Shown here in pieces: positions 55,037 through 64,000 of a stretch of DNA of 64,000 bases (the stretch's first letter is position 1; each line of letters opens with the position of its first letter). Both the position numbers and the translations under genes were made by a program. The DNA lies in the NCBI GenBank assembly GCA_016936665.1, contig JAFGXI010000033.1, positions 1 through 64,000 of the forward strand, in the 5' to 3' direction. A model generated the notes under the pieces. That model saw only the letters and a program-made list of their open reading frames with translations. It did no database searches and was not told the DNA's origin. This stretch comes from Bacteroidales bacterium (lineage in GTDB: Bacteria > Bacteroidota > Bacteroidia > Bacteroidales > JAFGXI01).

Positions 55037-56794
55037 ATGAAAAGGTTTATTTTTCTTCTAGCTATGGTTTTTGTGTTCTTTAGTTGTAAAAAAGACGATA
55101 CAACCGACACACCAATAGACACCCCAAAAGATATGGAACACTTAGTGGTTTCTAGCGATTTTGATTGGTCATCGTCCAAAGGAGGGATATTAAATGTTCA
55201 GATGGAGAATATTTCCGACGGGAATATCTCTACAGAGGGACAATTATTGGTCTTGGTCGATAAAGATGAAAATTTTATAGCCCGAACTTTAATATCTAAT
55301 AATCAGGCCCAATTTAACGTAAAATTACCCGAGGATCCGAATCAAACCTATTATTTATTTTACCCTAATTCGGCTAATATTCAAGAGCTAAGCACAACCA
55401 ATGGTAACGTTACTATGCAATTTGCGCCCTCTAACAGCGATAGATATGCTGCCAACAGATCTGGTTTGATTTACAATAAGTCCTTTGCTGCAAAGTATTT
55501 CAATCCAAATATAAGAAACAGAACCACGCACGATTTAGGACCCAATTTAGTACAAAATGGCGCTTTCACGATCGATAATATAGAACTCGACTCAAGACAT
55601 TGGACTTACCTTAGAACACCCGGAAAATGGTACTATACCAACAACCAAGCAATTCACCCAAGCACAATAGATGGAGAAATTGTTTACCATAATTATAGCA
55701 CAAATTACGAAGTTATAGAGCAATCTTTTTCTGTTTTAGGAGGATCCGAATTTGAGTTCTCGATGGATTTTGGATCTACCAGCGGGTCAAGCCCGCTCAA
55801 TTTATGGCTAGATAATTTCGATGCATCCGGCAATTGGATTGGAGAAACATATGTAACAACAAACGGACAAACCATAACGTCCTCCGGAACGATCTTAAAC
55901 AATGCAGTGGCATTTCAATTTTATATTGGACTTTACGCCAATGGATGGGTCGATAACGTAGTTTACAGAAGCGTAGATATTAATCCCGATACCGATGGAG
56001 ACGGCGTAAACGATGTAGGCGACGATTATCCAAACGATCCTGTAAAGGCTTATAAAATAAATTACCCGACCACAGGAATGCAAACCATTTCATTCGAAGA
56101 TTTATGGCCGGCAGTTGGCGATTACGACTTCAACGATTTAATTATTAGCTACAACTCCACCTATGCTGTAAATGCAGATGGGCAATATGTAAGCGCCGAT
56201 TTTATAATCGATATCGATGCGGTGGGAGGTAGTATTCCTTTGGGCTTAGGTATTCAGTTTATTGATGGAAACAAAACCGCTTATAGTACAACATTTATTA
56301 GCAATGTTGTGGGAGAATTCTCATACATCGATCCGGATGTTAATAATGGAATAATTGTGTTTAATAATCGCTCTGACGCTATGCCAACGTTTTACACAAA
56401 TACCAGCGACGAACAAACCGGAGATCCGGTAACAGTAACATGCAGCGTTTCTATCGACCCTGATTTTCAAGGTGTACTATTGCCAAATATCTATGTATTT
56501 TACACTAATGATAGAGGAAGAGAAATACATTTAGCAGGAATGCCTGCAACTACAGCCGCATCAGCTTCATATTTTGGAACTTCCAACGACTGGTTATCTA
56601 CACCTTACCGTACACAAAATGGACTGCCTTGGGCTATAGAAGTTGTACAAAATAGCAAATCTTACTTACATCCACTCGAAAAAATAGCGATTACGCAAGC
56701 ATACACTCAATTCTTCAACTGGGCATATACAAAGGGTGCACAAAATACCACTTGGTACCAAAGCCAAGATAATTCGAAAGTATATATTCCTTAG
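55037..56794 (+). CDS. LruC domain lipoprotein
   Basis: 585 residues. Lipobox FFSC (about residue 17) followed by a KKDDTTDTP linker. The middle is a beta-sandwich (about 175-315). A calcium-binding DTDGDGVNDVGDDYPND stretch (about 319-335) introduces a LruC/DUF4842 domain with FEDLWPAVGDYDFNDLI. Members are large surface lipoproteins of Bacteroidota and Leptospira with no settled biochemical role. It is a single-gene unit with its own terminator. Confidence 0.87.
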   Translation: MKRFIFLLAMVFVFFSCKKDDTTDTPIDTPKDMEHLVVSSDFDWSSSKGGILNVQMENISDGNISTEGQLLVLVDKDENFIARTLISNNQAQFNVKLPEDPNQTYYLFYPNSANIQELSTTNGNVTMQFAPSNSDRYAANRSGLIYNKSFAAKYFNPNIRNRTTHDLGPNLVQNGAFTIDNIELDSRHWTYLRTPGKWYYTNNQAIHPSTIDGEIVYHNYSTNYEVIEQSFSVLGGSEFEFSMDFGSTSGSSPLNLWLDNFDASGNWIGETYVTTNGQTITSSGTILNNAVAFQFYIGLYANGWVDNVVYRSVDINPDTDGDGVNDVGDDYPNDPVKAYKINYPTTGMQTISFEDLWPAVGDYDFNDLIISYNSTYAVNADGQYVSADFIIDIDAVGGSIPLGLGIQFIDGNKTAYSTTFISNVVGEFSYIDPDVNNGIIVFNNRSDAMPTFYTNTSDEQTGDPVTVTCSVSIDPDFQGVLLPNIYVFYTNDRGREIHLAGMPATTAASASYFGTSNDWLSTPYRTQNGLPWAIEVVQNSKSYLHPLEKIAITQAYTQFFNWAYTKGAQNTTWYQSQDNSKVYIP

Positions 56795-56822
56795 TACATT
56801 ATAAATATTTAAATTGATTTCC

Positions 56823-56855
56823 AAAGAGCTACCAAACAAGTAGCTCTTTTTCTTT
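56823..56855 (+). terminator. Terminator of the LruC gene
   Basis: A 10-bp stem, AAAGAGCTAC (56823-56832) and GTAGCTCTTT (56840-56849), has a 7-nt loop and runs into a T-rich tract. Confidence 0.88.
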
Positions 56856-56913
56856 TAATTTTCATAAGACAGAAATTATTTAAAAGACTAAACAATTCAT
56901 TTTTATAAATTTT

Positions 56914-56958
56914 TATCTTTGTATGTTGTTAAGATTAAATCTTAGCGATGTATCTTTG
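56914..56958 (+). promoter_or_regulatory. Two candidate -7 boxes upstream of the RicT-like gene
   Basis: TATCTTTG occurs twice, at 56914-56921 and 56951-56958. Both match TAnnTTTG. They give leaders of about 100 or 60 bases for the gene starting at 57027. Neither has a well-placed -33 TTTG. Confidence 0.4.
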
Positions 56959-57026
56959 ACTTTTTTGCTTCGGCAATTTAACAATATACCCGTAAGGGGC
57001 ATGTGTAACGCATTAAATTTAACAAA

Positions 57027-58208
57027 ATGGGATGTTGCAACAGCCAAACAAGAGGCTGCTATCAAATAGAACCTGAGGAAGGTGACTCAATAAAACACAC
57101 CTGTCAATCGACCAGTTTAAACAAGCTCAATGTTTACGATTGGATGAATAAAATGCATGCAAGTTTTCATCAGCAAAACATTGTAGAAATTAGGTTCAAA
57201 AATACTCGTAAAGGCTTTTACGATAATGTTAATCAATTGAAACTAAAACCAGGCGATGTTGTTGCCGTCGAAGCCAATCCCGGTCACGATATTGGCGTTG
57301 TTTCGCTCATAGGACCATTGGTTATAGAACAAATAAAAAAGACAGGAACCAGAGAAAAAGAATTCAAAAAGATTTACCGAAAAGCAAAATCTGTCGATAT
57401 TGAAAAGTGGCAGCAAGCTCGAGATTTGGAACACCAAACCATGATTAGATCTCGTGTCTTGGCGAGAGAACTTGGGTTAGACATGAAGATTGGAGATGTA
57501 GAATATCAAGGCGATAAAACCAAAGCCATTTTTTACTACATTGCCGACGAACGTGTGGATTTTCGTCAGTTAATAAAAATTTTAGCTGAAGAATTTAAAG
57601 TGCGTATCGAAATGCGCCAGATTGGAGCAAGACAAGAAGCCGGTCGAATTGGAGGTATTGGCTCTTGTGGCAGAGAGCTTTGTTGCTCTGGACATTTAAC
57701 CAATTTTTCTTCGGTTTCCACTAATGCCGCAAGAGACCAAGAAATGTCTTTAAATCCACAAAAATTAGCAGGACAGTGTGGAAAATTAAAATGCTGTTTA
57801 AATTTTGAGGTCGATGTATATAAAGATGCTAAAAAATCGTTTCCCAACGAAAATATTATTCTTGAGACAGACGACGGCCCTGCTTACTACCAAAAATCAG
57901 ATGTTTTACAAGGCATTATGTGGTACTCGTTCAATCAGCATTCAGCCGTCAACTTAACACCTCTGCCAATCGAAAGAGTTAAGGAAATAATAGCACTAAA
58001 TAAATCGGGTAAAAAAGTATCTACCTTAATTGAAGATACAGTTGAGGTTGTCTCTTCTCCAGATTTTTCGAATATTGTTGGGCAAGACAGCTTAACTCGT
58101 TTCGATACCCCTCAAAAGAGTAAAAACAAGGCGAGAAACCGAAAAAAAAGGCGTCCAAGTAACCAACAACGAAGCAATCAGAATCAAGCAAAAAATGATA
58201 ACGCATAA
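57027..58208 (+). CDS. PSP1 domain protein, RicT/YaaT-like
   Basis: 393 residues. A Cys-rich N-terminus (MGCCNSQTRGC), a PSP1 domain (about 55-290) with GDVVAVEANPGHDIGVVSLIG, and two cysteine clusters, GSCGRELCCSGHL and GQCGKLKCCLNFE, the latter typical of RicT proteins that bind Fe-S clusters. The C-terminal about 25 residues are Lys/Arg/Gln/Asn-rich and probably disordered. In Bacillus, RicT helps RNA processing by RNase Y. In Bacteroidota the gene often precedes gldH, as here, with a 14-base overlap. Confidence 0.88.
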   Translation: MGCCNSQTRGCYQIEPEEGDSIKHTCQSTSLNKLNVYDWMNKMHASFHQQNIVEIRFKNTRKGFYDNVNQLKLKPGDVVAVEANPGHDIGVVSLIGPLVIEQIKKTGTREKEFKKIYRKAKSVDIEKWQQARDLEHQTMIRSRVLARELGLDMKIGDVEYQGDKTKAIFYYIADERVDFRQLIKILAEEFKVRIEMRQIGARQEAGRIGGIGSCGRELCCSGHLTNFSSVSTNAARDQEMSLNPQKLAGQCGKLKCCLNFEVDVYKDAKKSFPNENIILETDDGPAYYQKSDVLQGIMWYSFNQHSAVNLTPLPIERVKEIIALNKSGKKVSTLIEDTVEVVSSPDFSNIVGQDSLTRFDTPQKSKNKARNRKKRRPSNQQRSNQNQAKNDNA

Positions 58209-58677
58209 GACATTTTATATTTTTGCAGCGCTGGTACTTATATTTTGGTCTTGTTCCGATAATAGCATTTTTAAAACTCAGCGAGTAATCGATAAAAAGG
58301 GTTGGCAAATAGCCGATACGATTCGTTTTAACTTACCCATTCAAGATGCAAGCAAACCGTATAACTTATTATTAGATTTAAATTACAAAAGACTTTATCC
58401 TTATCAAAATATTTTTCTTTTTGTTGATGTTGAAAGCCCCGATAATAAAACATACAGAGACACCATTGAGTGTATATTATCTACACCAAACGGGCATTCA
58501 TTAGGCAAAATAAATGGAGAAAATGTAAAGCAAGAATTAGTTTACAGATACAATATCAAATTCGATTTGCAAGGAACATATAAAATCACTTTACAACAAG
58601 CAATGCGAGACAGTGTCCTTCCTTTTTTCAATAGTATTGGACTCAAATTAATGCCTTTCGAACCTATTGAACAGTAA
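58195..58677 (+). CDS. gldH: Gliding motility lipoprotein GldH
   Basis: 160 residues. Lipobox FWSC (about residue 20). The conserved stretch RLYPYQNIFLFVDVESPDNK and the DTIECILSTPNG region match GldH, a lipoprotein needed for gliding in Flavobacterium. It overlaps the RicT-like gene and is followed 8 bases later by trmB. Non-gliding Bacteroidota also keep gldH, so its presence does not prove motility. Confidence 0.9.
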   Translation: MITHKTFYIFAALVLIFWSCSDNSIFKTQRVIDKKGWQIADTIRFNLPIQDASKPYNLLLDLNYKRLYPYQNIFLFVDVESPDNKTYRDTIECILSTPNGHSLGKINGENVKQELVYRYNIKFDLQGTYKITLQQAMRDSVLPFFNSIGLKLMPFEPIEQ

Positions 58678-58685
58678 TATACATA

Positions 58686-59447
58686 ATGGCGAAAAATAAG
58701 CTTAAAAGATTTGCTGATAACTTAAAATTCGAACACGTTTTCGAACCCGATTTTCCTACAATTCAATCCAATCAATTTTCTCTAAAAGGGAAATGGGCCG
58801 AGTATTTTGGCAACACACATCCAATAATAGTAGAACTGGGCTGTGGCAAAGGAGAATATACCGTTGGTTTAGCCGAATTAAACTCTGATAATAATTATAT
58901 AGGAATAGATTTAAAAGGATCGAGATTATGGGTTGGCGCCACTTACGCATACCAGAACAAACTAAAAAATGTGGCATTTATTCGCTCAAGAGTCGATTTT
59001 ATTACTCAGCTTTTTAGTAGCGAAGAAGTATCCGAAATATGGATTACTTTTCCTGACCCTCAAAATAAAAAAAGAAAAAAAAGACTCACTTTCCCGAGAT
59101 TTTTAGAACGTTATCAGAAAATTTTAAAACCTGAAGGCATTGTTCATTTAAAAACAGATTCGGATAAGCTGTTTCATTACACAAAAAGTGTTTTGGAAGC
59201 TAATAAACTTAGTATTTTAGAAGCTTGCGAGGATATTCATTCTCAAATCAATACGCCCGAGTATTTAAAAATTAAAACCTTTTACGAATCTCTTTTCACC
59301 AGCAAAGGAGACAACATCAATTATTTGAAATTTCAAATCGGTAAATCGAAACTTATCGACAGTAATTTCGATGAAGATTTATATGAAAATGCAGTAGCAA
59401 GAATCCCATTCAATGAAAAAGTAAAACCTTCAAAATTAACACAGTAA
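58686..59447 (+). CDS. trmB: tRNA (guanine-46-N7)-methyltransferase
   Basis: 253 residues. SAM motif VELGCGKGEYTVGLAEL, then IGIDLKGSRLW, and the substrate motif ITFPDPQNKKRKKRLTFPRF. It makes m7G46 in the tRNA variable loop. It abuts the sugar transporter gene with no gap (TAA then ATG), so gldH, trmB and the transporter may be cotranscribed. Confidence 0.95.
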   Translation: MAKNKLKRFADNLKFEHVFEPDFPTIQSNQFSLKGKWAEYFGNTHPIIVELGCGKGEYTVGLAELNSDNNYIGIDLKGSRLWVGATYAYQNKLKNVAFIRSRVDFITQLFSSEEVSEIWITFPDPQNKKRKKRLTFPRFLERYQKILKPEGIVHLKTDSDKLFHYTKSVLEANKLSILEACEDIHSQINTPEYLKIKTFYESLFTSKGDNINYLKFQIGKSKLIDSNFDEDLYENAVARIPFNEKVKPSKLTQ

Positions 59448-60701
59448 ATGAAAAACGACCAAGCTAAAAATCGATATTTATTTCCATTAACTATTGTTGG
59501 AGGTTTATTCTTTATTTTAGGTTTTATAACTTGGCTTAACAGTATGTTAATTCCTTTTTTAAAACTCTCCTGCGAATTAAACAACTTTCAAGCATTCTTG
59601 GTAACCTCTGCATTTTATATTTCTTATACGCTGATGGCCTTACCTGCCTCTTATGTTTTGGAAAAAACAGGTTTCAAGTTAGGCATGAGCATTGCGTTGT
59701 GGGTGATGGCATTGGGTGCTTTAATATTTATTCCGGCAGCCTATTCTCGATCTTATCAATTTTTTTTAAGTGGGGTATTTGTTTTAGGCTCAGGAATGGC
59801 ATTACTACAAACCGCTGTTAACCCATATGTAACCATTTTGGGACCGATGGAATCTGCGGCTAAAAGAATCAGTATAATGGGCATTGCCAATAAAGTTGCA
59901 GGAACGCTTGCTCCTTTGGTTTTAGCCTATTTTGTAGTTTACAACAACGACGAACAACTTATCCAAAGCTTGCAAGAATTACCTTTGCCCGAAAAAGCCT
60001 TTCAACTCGACATTATTGCCGAACGCGTAATAACGCCCTATGCTGGGATGAGTGTCGTTTTACTTCTTCTTGGTGCCGCAATATACTTTGTAAAACTGCC
60101 TCAGCCGTATTTTGAAGAAGTACAAAAACAAGGCAGCCAATCCGAAAAAAGCATATTTCAGTTTCCTCACTTGTGGCTTGGTGTACTAGCTTTATTTGCT
60201 TATGTTGGAGCAGAAGTTGTAGCCGGCGATACTATTATTCAATATGCACTAATGAAAGGCTGGCCTATTGAAGAAGCCAAGGTTCTTACTAGTATTACGC
60301 TTAGTTTTATGCTCATTGGTTATCTTGCTGGTATAATTTTCATACCCAAATTTATATCGCAGGAAAAAGCCTTAACTGTTTCAGCAATTTTAGGATTAAT
60401 TCTATCTGCAGGCATTATTTTTCTACCTATTAATTACTCAATTTGGACCATCAGCTTTTTAGGAATTGCAAACGCATTAGTATGGCCTGCAATATGGCCA
60501 TTAGCGCTAAAAGATTTGGGAGCACTTACAGCAAAAGGCTCTGCTTTACTTATTATGGCAATTTCCGGAGGAGCCATTTTACCACTCATATGGGGACGTA
60601 TAGCCGATAAAGTAGATGCACAAAATGCATATTGGGTGCTCATTCCTGCATATTTTTTAATTCTATATTATTCTACAAAAGGTTATAAATTGAGGACTTA
60701 A
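59448..60701 (+). CDS. FucP/GluP-like sugar MFS transporter
   Basis: 417 residues with twelve predicted helices. The motifs GGLFFILGFITWLNSMLIPF and SGMALLQTAVNPYVTILGP are typical of the FucP/glucose-galactose proton symporters of Bacteroidota. It should import a hexose or fucose. No sugar catabolic gene is adjacent. A 54-base gap separates it from the second ABC cassette. Confidence 0.92.
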   Translation: MKNDQAKNRYLFPLTIVGGLFFILGFITWLNSMLIPFLKLSCELNNFQAFLVTSAFYISYTLMALPASYVLEKTGFKLGMSIALWVMALGALIFIPAAYSRSYQFFLSGVFVLGSGMALLQTAVNPYVTILGPMESAAKRISIMGIANKVAGTLAPLVLAYFVVYNNDEQLIQSLQELPLPEKAFQLDIIAERVITPYAGMSVVLLLLGAAIYFVKLPQPYFEEVQKQGSQSEKSIFQFPHLWLGVLALFAYVGAEVVAGDTIIQYALMKGWPIEEAKVLTSITLSFMLIGYLAGIIFIPKFISQEKALTVSAILGLILSAGIIFLPINYSIWTISFLGIANALVWPAIWPLALKDLGALTAKGSALLIMAISGGAILPLIWGRIADKVDAQNAYWVLIPAYFLILYYSTKGYKLRT

Positions 60702-60755
60702 AAACTTTGAGATTTCCTAAAAAATTTATTACTTGCAATATTATAAAGATTGCTT

Positions 60756-61670
60756 ATGAGAACAGCCTACTTAAACTATTCGATTATTTCAGTAATATTT
60801 GTTCTTCTAGTAGCCTCATGTACCAATAGTTCTGAGAATCAAGACAATGATGCAGAGGCGATAGAAAATGAAGTTTTACAAGAAATAGACTCAACAACCA
60901 CTCAAATTTATAAATTCGACAATACTTTATTCAGTATTCCTTCTCCATATGAGGTTTCTATATTGATGAAGAAATTGAATTTAGACTACAACCCCTCATT
61001 AATTAATTCTGTAGGTAATGCACAGTCATATACCGATAATTTTAAAAAGGCTCTTAATCTGGGTGTTTATGGAGCAGACTTGGCCTATTTAAACATGAAC
61101 AAACAAATACCGGAAGCAGCAAAATATTTTGCTACGATAAAAATTACAGCCGAAGAGCTGCAATTGTCGGGGGCTTTCGATATGAATACAATTCAACGCG
61201 TTGAAAACAACTTAGGTAACGAAGATTCTCTTTTATTTATTTTATCAAAAGCATATCGTAATACCGACAAATACTTAAAAGACAATAATCGCCAGGATAT
61301 TGGCGTATTAGTCATTACAGGAGGATGGATAGAAAGTTTATTTTTCCTAGCTCAAGTAGCTCAAGAAACACAAAACGAAGAAGTTATAAGAAGACTTGGC
61401 GAACAAAAATATCCATTAGAAAATCTTATAAAAATTCTCTCTCCTTTTTACAATAGTTCCGATCAGCATGTTGAGCTAATAGATGCATTGGTTGACTTAG
61501 CTTATGTTTTCGATGGCATTGATATTAATTACACATACGAAGAACCCGTTACCGACATCGCTAACAAAACAACTACAATAAACAGCCGTTCTGAGTTATT
61601 AATGAATCAGGAACACGTTAACATGGTTGTTGAGAAGATTAATAAAATTAGAACTAGCATCACTGATTAA
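60756..61670 (+). CDS. Cassette lipoprotein (copy B)
   Basis: 304 residues from the ATG at 60756 (a TTG two codons earlier is less likely). Lipobox LVASC (Cys22). Helical body with ALNLGVYGADLAYLNM and ITGGWIESLF blocks shared with the lipoprotein at 2702-3628, which makes the two clear paralogs of nearly the same length. Here it is the first gene of the cassette rather than the second. There is no known family name. It is likely envelope-anchored and works with the exporter encoded downstream. Confidence 0.85.
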   Translation: MRTAYLNYSIISVIFVLLVASCTNSSENQDNDAEAIENEVLQEIDSTTTQIYKFDNTLFSIPSPYEVSILMKKLNLDYNPSLINSVGNAQSYTDNFKKALNLGVYGADLAYLNMNKQIPEAAKYFATIKITAEELQLSGAFDMNTIQRVENNLGNEDSLLFILSKAYRNTDKYLKDNNRQDIGVLVITGGWIESLFFLAQVAQETQNEEVIRRLGEQKYPLENLIKILSPFYNSSDQHVELIDALVDLAYVFDGIDINYTYEEPVTDIANKTTTINSRSELLMNQEHVNMVVEKINKIRTSITD

Positions 61671-61682
61671 AATATTTTGAAA

Positions 61683-62102
61683 ATGAAAAAACCAATATAT
61701 TTCATCGCATTAATTATTAGTTTAACTCTAACGTTAGGCGGTTTTTCGCAAGTGGATAAAACACTCGAGCTCTGCGATTTGCATATTGTTCCTCCATTTG
61801 TTTCTGATGGACAAGAGTATAGAGCACTTCTTAAAACCGACGAAATAGCAGAGTTTAATGTGACTTTTTATGGAGGTAGTACATACAGAATTGTAGCTTG
61901 TAGCGGTGCACAAGAAGGTAATTTGATTTTTTCTATATACGATAGAGAAAAGAACTTACTTTTCACAAATCGCGATTATCAATTTTCGCCCTACTGGGAT
62001 TTTAAAATTAAAAATACAGTTAATTTAATTATTGAAGCAGAACTAAAACAAAAAGAAGGCAATTCCGGTTTTGCTTTTTTACAAATCGGATTTAAACAAT
62101 AA
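61683..62102 (+). CDS. Small secreted protein of the ABC cassette (copy B)
   Basis: 139 residues from the ATG at 61683. A signal peptide ends near GGFSQ. The mature part has YRIVACSGAQEG and FSIYDREKNLLFTN, matching the pattern of the copy at 2236-2685, but with fewer cysteines (Cys in LELCDLH and VACSG only). It probably adopts the same small beta-sandwich. It lies 12 bases after the lipoprotein and 54 bases before the exporter. Its function is unknown. Confidence 0.8.
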   Translation: MKKPIYFIALIISLTLTLGGFSQVDKTLELCDLHIVPPFVSDGQEYRALLKTDEIAEFNVTFYGGSTYRIVACSGAQEGNLIFSIYDREKNLLFTNRDYQFSPYWDFKIKNTVNLIIEAELKQKEGNSGFAFLQIGFKQ

Positions 62103-62156
62103 CGCAGCGTTCTCGCACAGTATGTAAAACAAATCCCAAAGTAATATTATCGATAA

Positions 62157-64000
62157 ATGAGTGAAAGAATCCTTAAAGCTTTAATGCAACTTTTTGCGGT
62201 AATTGCCCGACCCGAAAGTAATTATGAAGACAGAGAGGAAGTTGTAAAGCAATTCTTACTACAACAACTCAATATAGACTTAGTTAAAGAATACCTTGGA
62301 ATCTTTCAAGAATATTACAATCAATACCAAAAAAGAAAATCAGAAAAGCTTCGTAAAAGTATTGCGCTTAGCTCTGTTAAAGTTCTAAAAATTTGCTCCG
62401 ACATTAATGTTGAACTTACTTTAAAACAAAAAGTAATTGTTCTCTTACGATTGCTCGAGTTTATTAAAAACGACGTTGGAGAAGTGACAGAACAAGAGCT
62501 GGAGTTTGTATACACAGTAAGCGATTCTTTTTACATCCCAGAAGAAGAATATGTTAGACTAAAAGCTTTTGTAATTTATCCGTTCGATAAGATTCCAAAC
62601 TCTACAAAAATGTGTCTTATCGATGGCGAAAAAGAACTCGACCACGATAAAGTTTTTCACGTACAAATTCCAAATTTAGATGGCCAGATACGAATTTATC
62701 ATGTTCAAACGTCGAGCATGTACTTGGTTAGGTATCTGAAAGCCAAAGAATTATACATCAACGGACAATTGATGCAACCCGACAAGGTTTATGTGATAAA
62801 CCCCGGAGCTTCGATTAGGAATCCAAGGATTAAACCAATTTATTACAGCGATATTGTAACTGTTTTTAATCAAACGAAAACCAACGAAAAAATATCTTTC
62901 GAAGTCGACAATATTGTATATAAATTTAAAGGAGGGAAAGTAGGCTTACAACCAATGAGTTTTACCGAGGAAACCGGTAAATTAGTAGGAATAATGGGAG
63001 CCAGCGGAGCTGGAAAGTCAACGCTTCTTAATGTTTTAAACGGGAATTATTCTCCTACAGAAGGCTCTGTAAAAATCAATGGGCTAGATATTCATAAAGA
63101 AAAAGATAAAATTGAAGGACTCATAGGTTTTGTATCTCAAGATGATTTACTAATAGAAGAATTAACAGTCTTTCAAAATTTATATTTCAATGCACAGCTG
63201 TGTTTTGGTAATTATTCTAAATTTCAAATTGTACGTGCAACCGTAGAGATGCTTAAGAGTTTGGGCTTGTACGAAATTAGAAACATGAAAGTTGGAAGCC
63301 CACTCAATAAAAAAATATCGGGCGGACAACGTAAACGACTCAATATAGCCTTAGAACTAATTCGAGAGCCTGCTGTATTATTTTTAGATGAACCAACCTC
63401 TGGTTTATCGTCGCGCGACTCCGAAAATATTATGGACTTACTAAAAGAGCTTGCCTTAAAAGGGAAACTCATTTATGTGGTCATTCATCAGCCATCGTCA
63501 GATATTTTTAAAATGTTCGATCGTCTTCTGATTTTAGATACCGGTGGTTATTTAATTTATTCCGGCGACCCTGTAGATTCAATCATTTACTTTAAAAGCA
63601 GATCGCATCAGGCCAACTGGAATGAATCGGAATGCCATATATGTGGTAATGTAAATCCAGAGCAAGTTTTCAACATTGTAGAGGCTAATGTGTTAGACGA
63701 ATACGGGAATTTAACCTCACACAGAAAACGAAAACCTAAAGATTGGTTTAAACATTATTCAGACTATATTGTTCCAAACGAACACCAAGCGGAAAAGAAC
63801 AATAGCCGAGCTGTGCCAGAGAATCCATTTCACATTCCTTCTCAACTAAAACAATTTTGGGTTTTTACTAAAAGAGATGTTTTATCGAAATTAGCAAACA
63901 AACAATATTTAGTTATTAATTTCTTCGAAACCCCAATTCTTTCATTCTTTTTATCGTACTTAATTAAATACTTTAATATCAATGCTGAAATAACCAAAGG
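62157..64000 (+). CDS. TerB/FHA-like ABCG-type exporter (copy B), cut by window end
   Basis: The frame is open for 614 codons from the ATG at 62157 to the window edge with no stop, so the gene is partial here, not broken. The N-terminus MSERILKALMQLFAVIA mirrors copy A. Order is TerB-like helices, then an FHA-like beta segment (ELYINGQLMQPDKVYVI), then the NBD. Walker A is GASGAGKS (281-288), the signature is KISGGQRKRLNIALELI and Walker B is VLFLDEPTSG. The CxxCGNVNPE element is conserved (Cys493, Cys496). The first membrane helix begins near the cut. By comparison with copy A about 430 residues are missing. Confidence 0.9.
   Translation, partial: MSERILKALMQLFAVIARPESNYEDREEVVKQFLLQQLNIDLVKEYLGIFQEYYNQYQKRKSEKLRKSIALSSVKVLKICSDINVELTLKQKVIVLLRLLEFIKNDVGEVTEQELEFVYTVSDSFYIPEEEYVRLKAFVIYPFDKIPNSTKMCLIDGEKELDHDKVFHVQIPNLDGQIRIYHVQTSSMYLVRYLKAKELYINGQLMQPDKVYVINPGASIRNPRIKPIYYSDIVTVFNQTKTNEKISFEVDNIVYKFKGGKVGLQPMSFTEETGKLVGIMGASGAGKSTLLNVLNGNYSPTEGSVKINGLDIHKEKDKIEGLIGFVSQDDLLIEELTVFQNLYFNAQLCFGNYSKFQIVRATVEMLKSLGLYEIRNMKVGSPLNKKISGGQRKRLNIALELIREPAVLFLDEPTSGLSSRDSENIMDLLKELALKGKLIYVVIHQPSSDIFKMFDRLLILDTGGYLIYSGDPVDSIIYFKSRSHQANWNESECHICGNVNPEQVFNIVEANVLDEYGNLTSHRKRKPKDWFKHYSDYIVPNEHQAEKNNSRAVPENPFHIPSQLKQFWVFTKRDVLSKLANKQYLVINFFETPILSFFLSYLIKYFNINAEITK

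Noticed and set aside
1..64000. Mobile elements or CRISPR arrays
   Set aside because: No transposase, integrase, reverse transcriptase, cas gene or spaced direct repeats were seen. The two exporter cassettes are protein-level paralogs, not a recent transposition.

Overview
The window is a 64 kb stretch of an AT-rich chromosome from a Gram-negative member of the Bacteroidota. The evidence is a gliding-motility lipoprotein (gldH), a giant surface protein with a type IX secretion-type C-terminal sorting domain, Bacteroidota-style promoters (TTTG, 18-20 nt, TAnnTTTG) before many genes, a fused E1 alpha/beta ketoacid dehydrogenase, kdsB, and an MqnE radical-SAM enzyme of the futalosine menaquinone route. 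I cannot place it more finely. I see no phage, IS element, CRISPR array or rRNA.

Layout. 1-200: tRNA-Tyr, tRNA-Gly and a terminator. 253-2231: a hybrid histidine kinase gene broken by one frameshift and two in-frame TAA codons. 2236-14792: a tightly packed ten-gene minus-strand operon. In transcription order it encodes a membrane HAMP/GAF sensor, CheR-like and CheB-like proteins, a membrane GAF protein, a SpoIIE-type phosphatase with GAF and PAS domains, a SiaB-type kinase, a SiaC-type (DUF1987) switch protein, a TerB/FHA-like/ABC exporter, a lipoprotein and a small secreted protein. 14876-31418: mostly housekeeping genes (RNA methyltransferase, LutA-like, CPBP protease, tmk, rnz, STAS, rpsA, sucD, aminopeptidase P, rpoN, E1 fusion, kdsB, HD phosphohydrolase). 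31479-32957: an ECF sigma factor and a probable anti-sigma protein. 32954-36549: polysaccharide genes (flippase, glycosyltransferase, PP-loop amidotransferase). 36637-45461: T9SS cargo, AlkD, FKBP, MacB-like permease and a MORN-repeat protein. 45562-52338: mqnE and an RND efflux trio. 52350-54699: queE, a beta-barrel protein and tsaD on the minus strand. 55037-60701: LruC-domain lipoprotein, ricT-like, gldH, trmB and a FucP-like sugar transporter. 60756-64000: a second lipoprotein / secreted protein / ABC cassette, cut by the window end.

The main discovery candidate is the pair of paralogous three-gene cassettes at the two ends of the window (2236-6752 and 60756-64000). They lie in opposite orientations with a circularly permuted gene order. 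One copy is embedded in an operon that joins a Sia-type Ser/Thr partner switch to CheB/CheR-like proteins and GAF sensors. In Pseudomonas the Sia switch controls a diguanylate cyclase, but no GGDEF gene is present here. The natural inference is that SiaC phosphorylation is coupled to the ABC exporter, which carries TerB-like and FHA-like N-terminal domains, and to its envelope partners. That coupling is inferred from gene order and domains and is untested.
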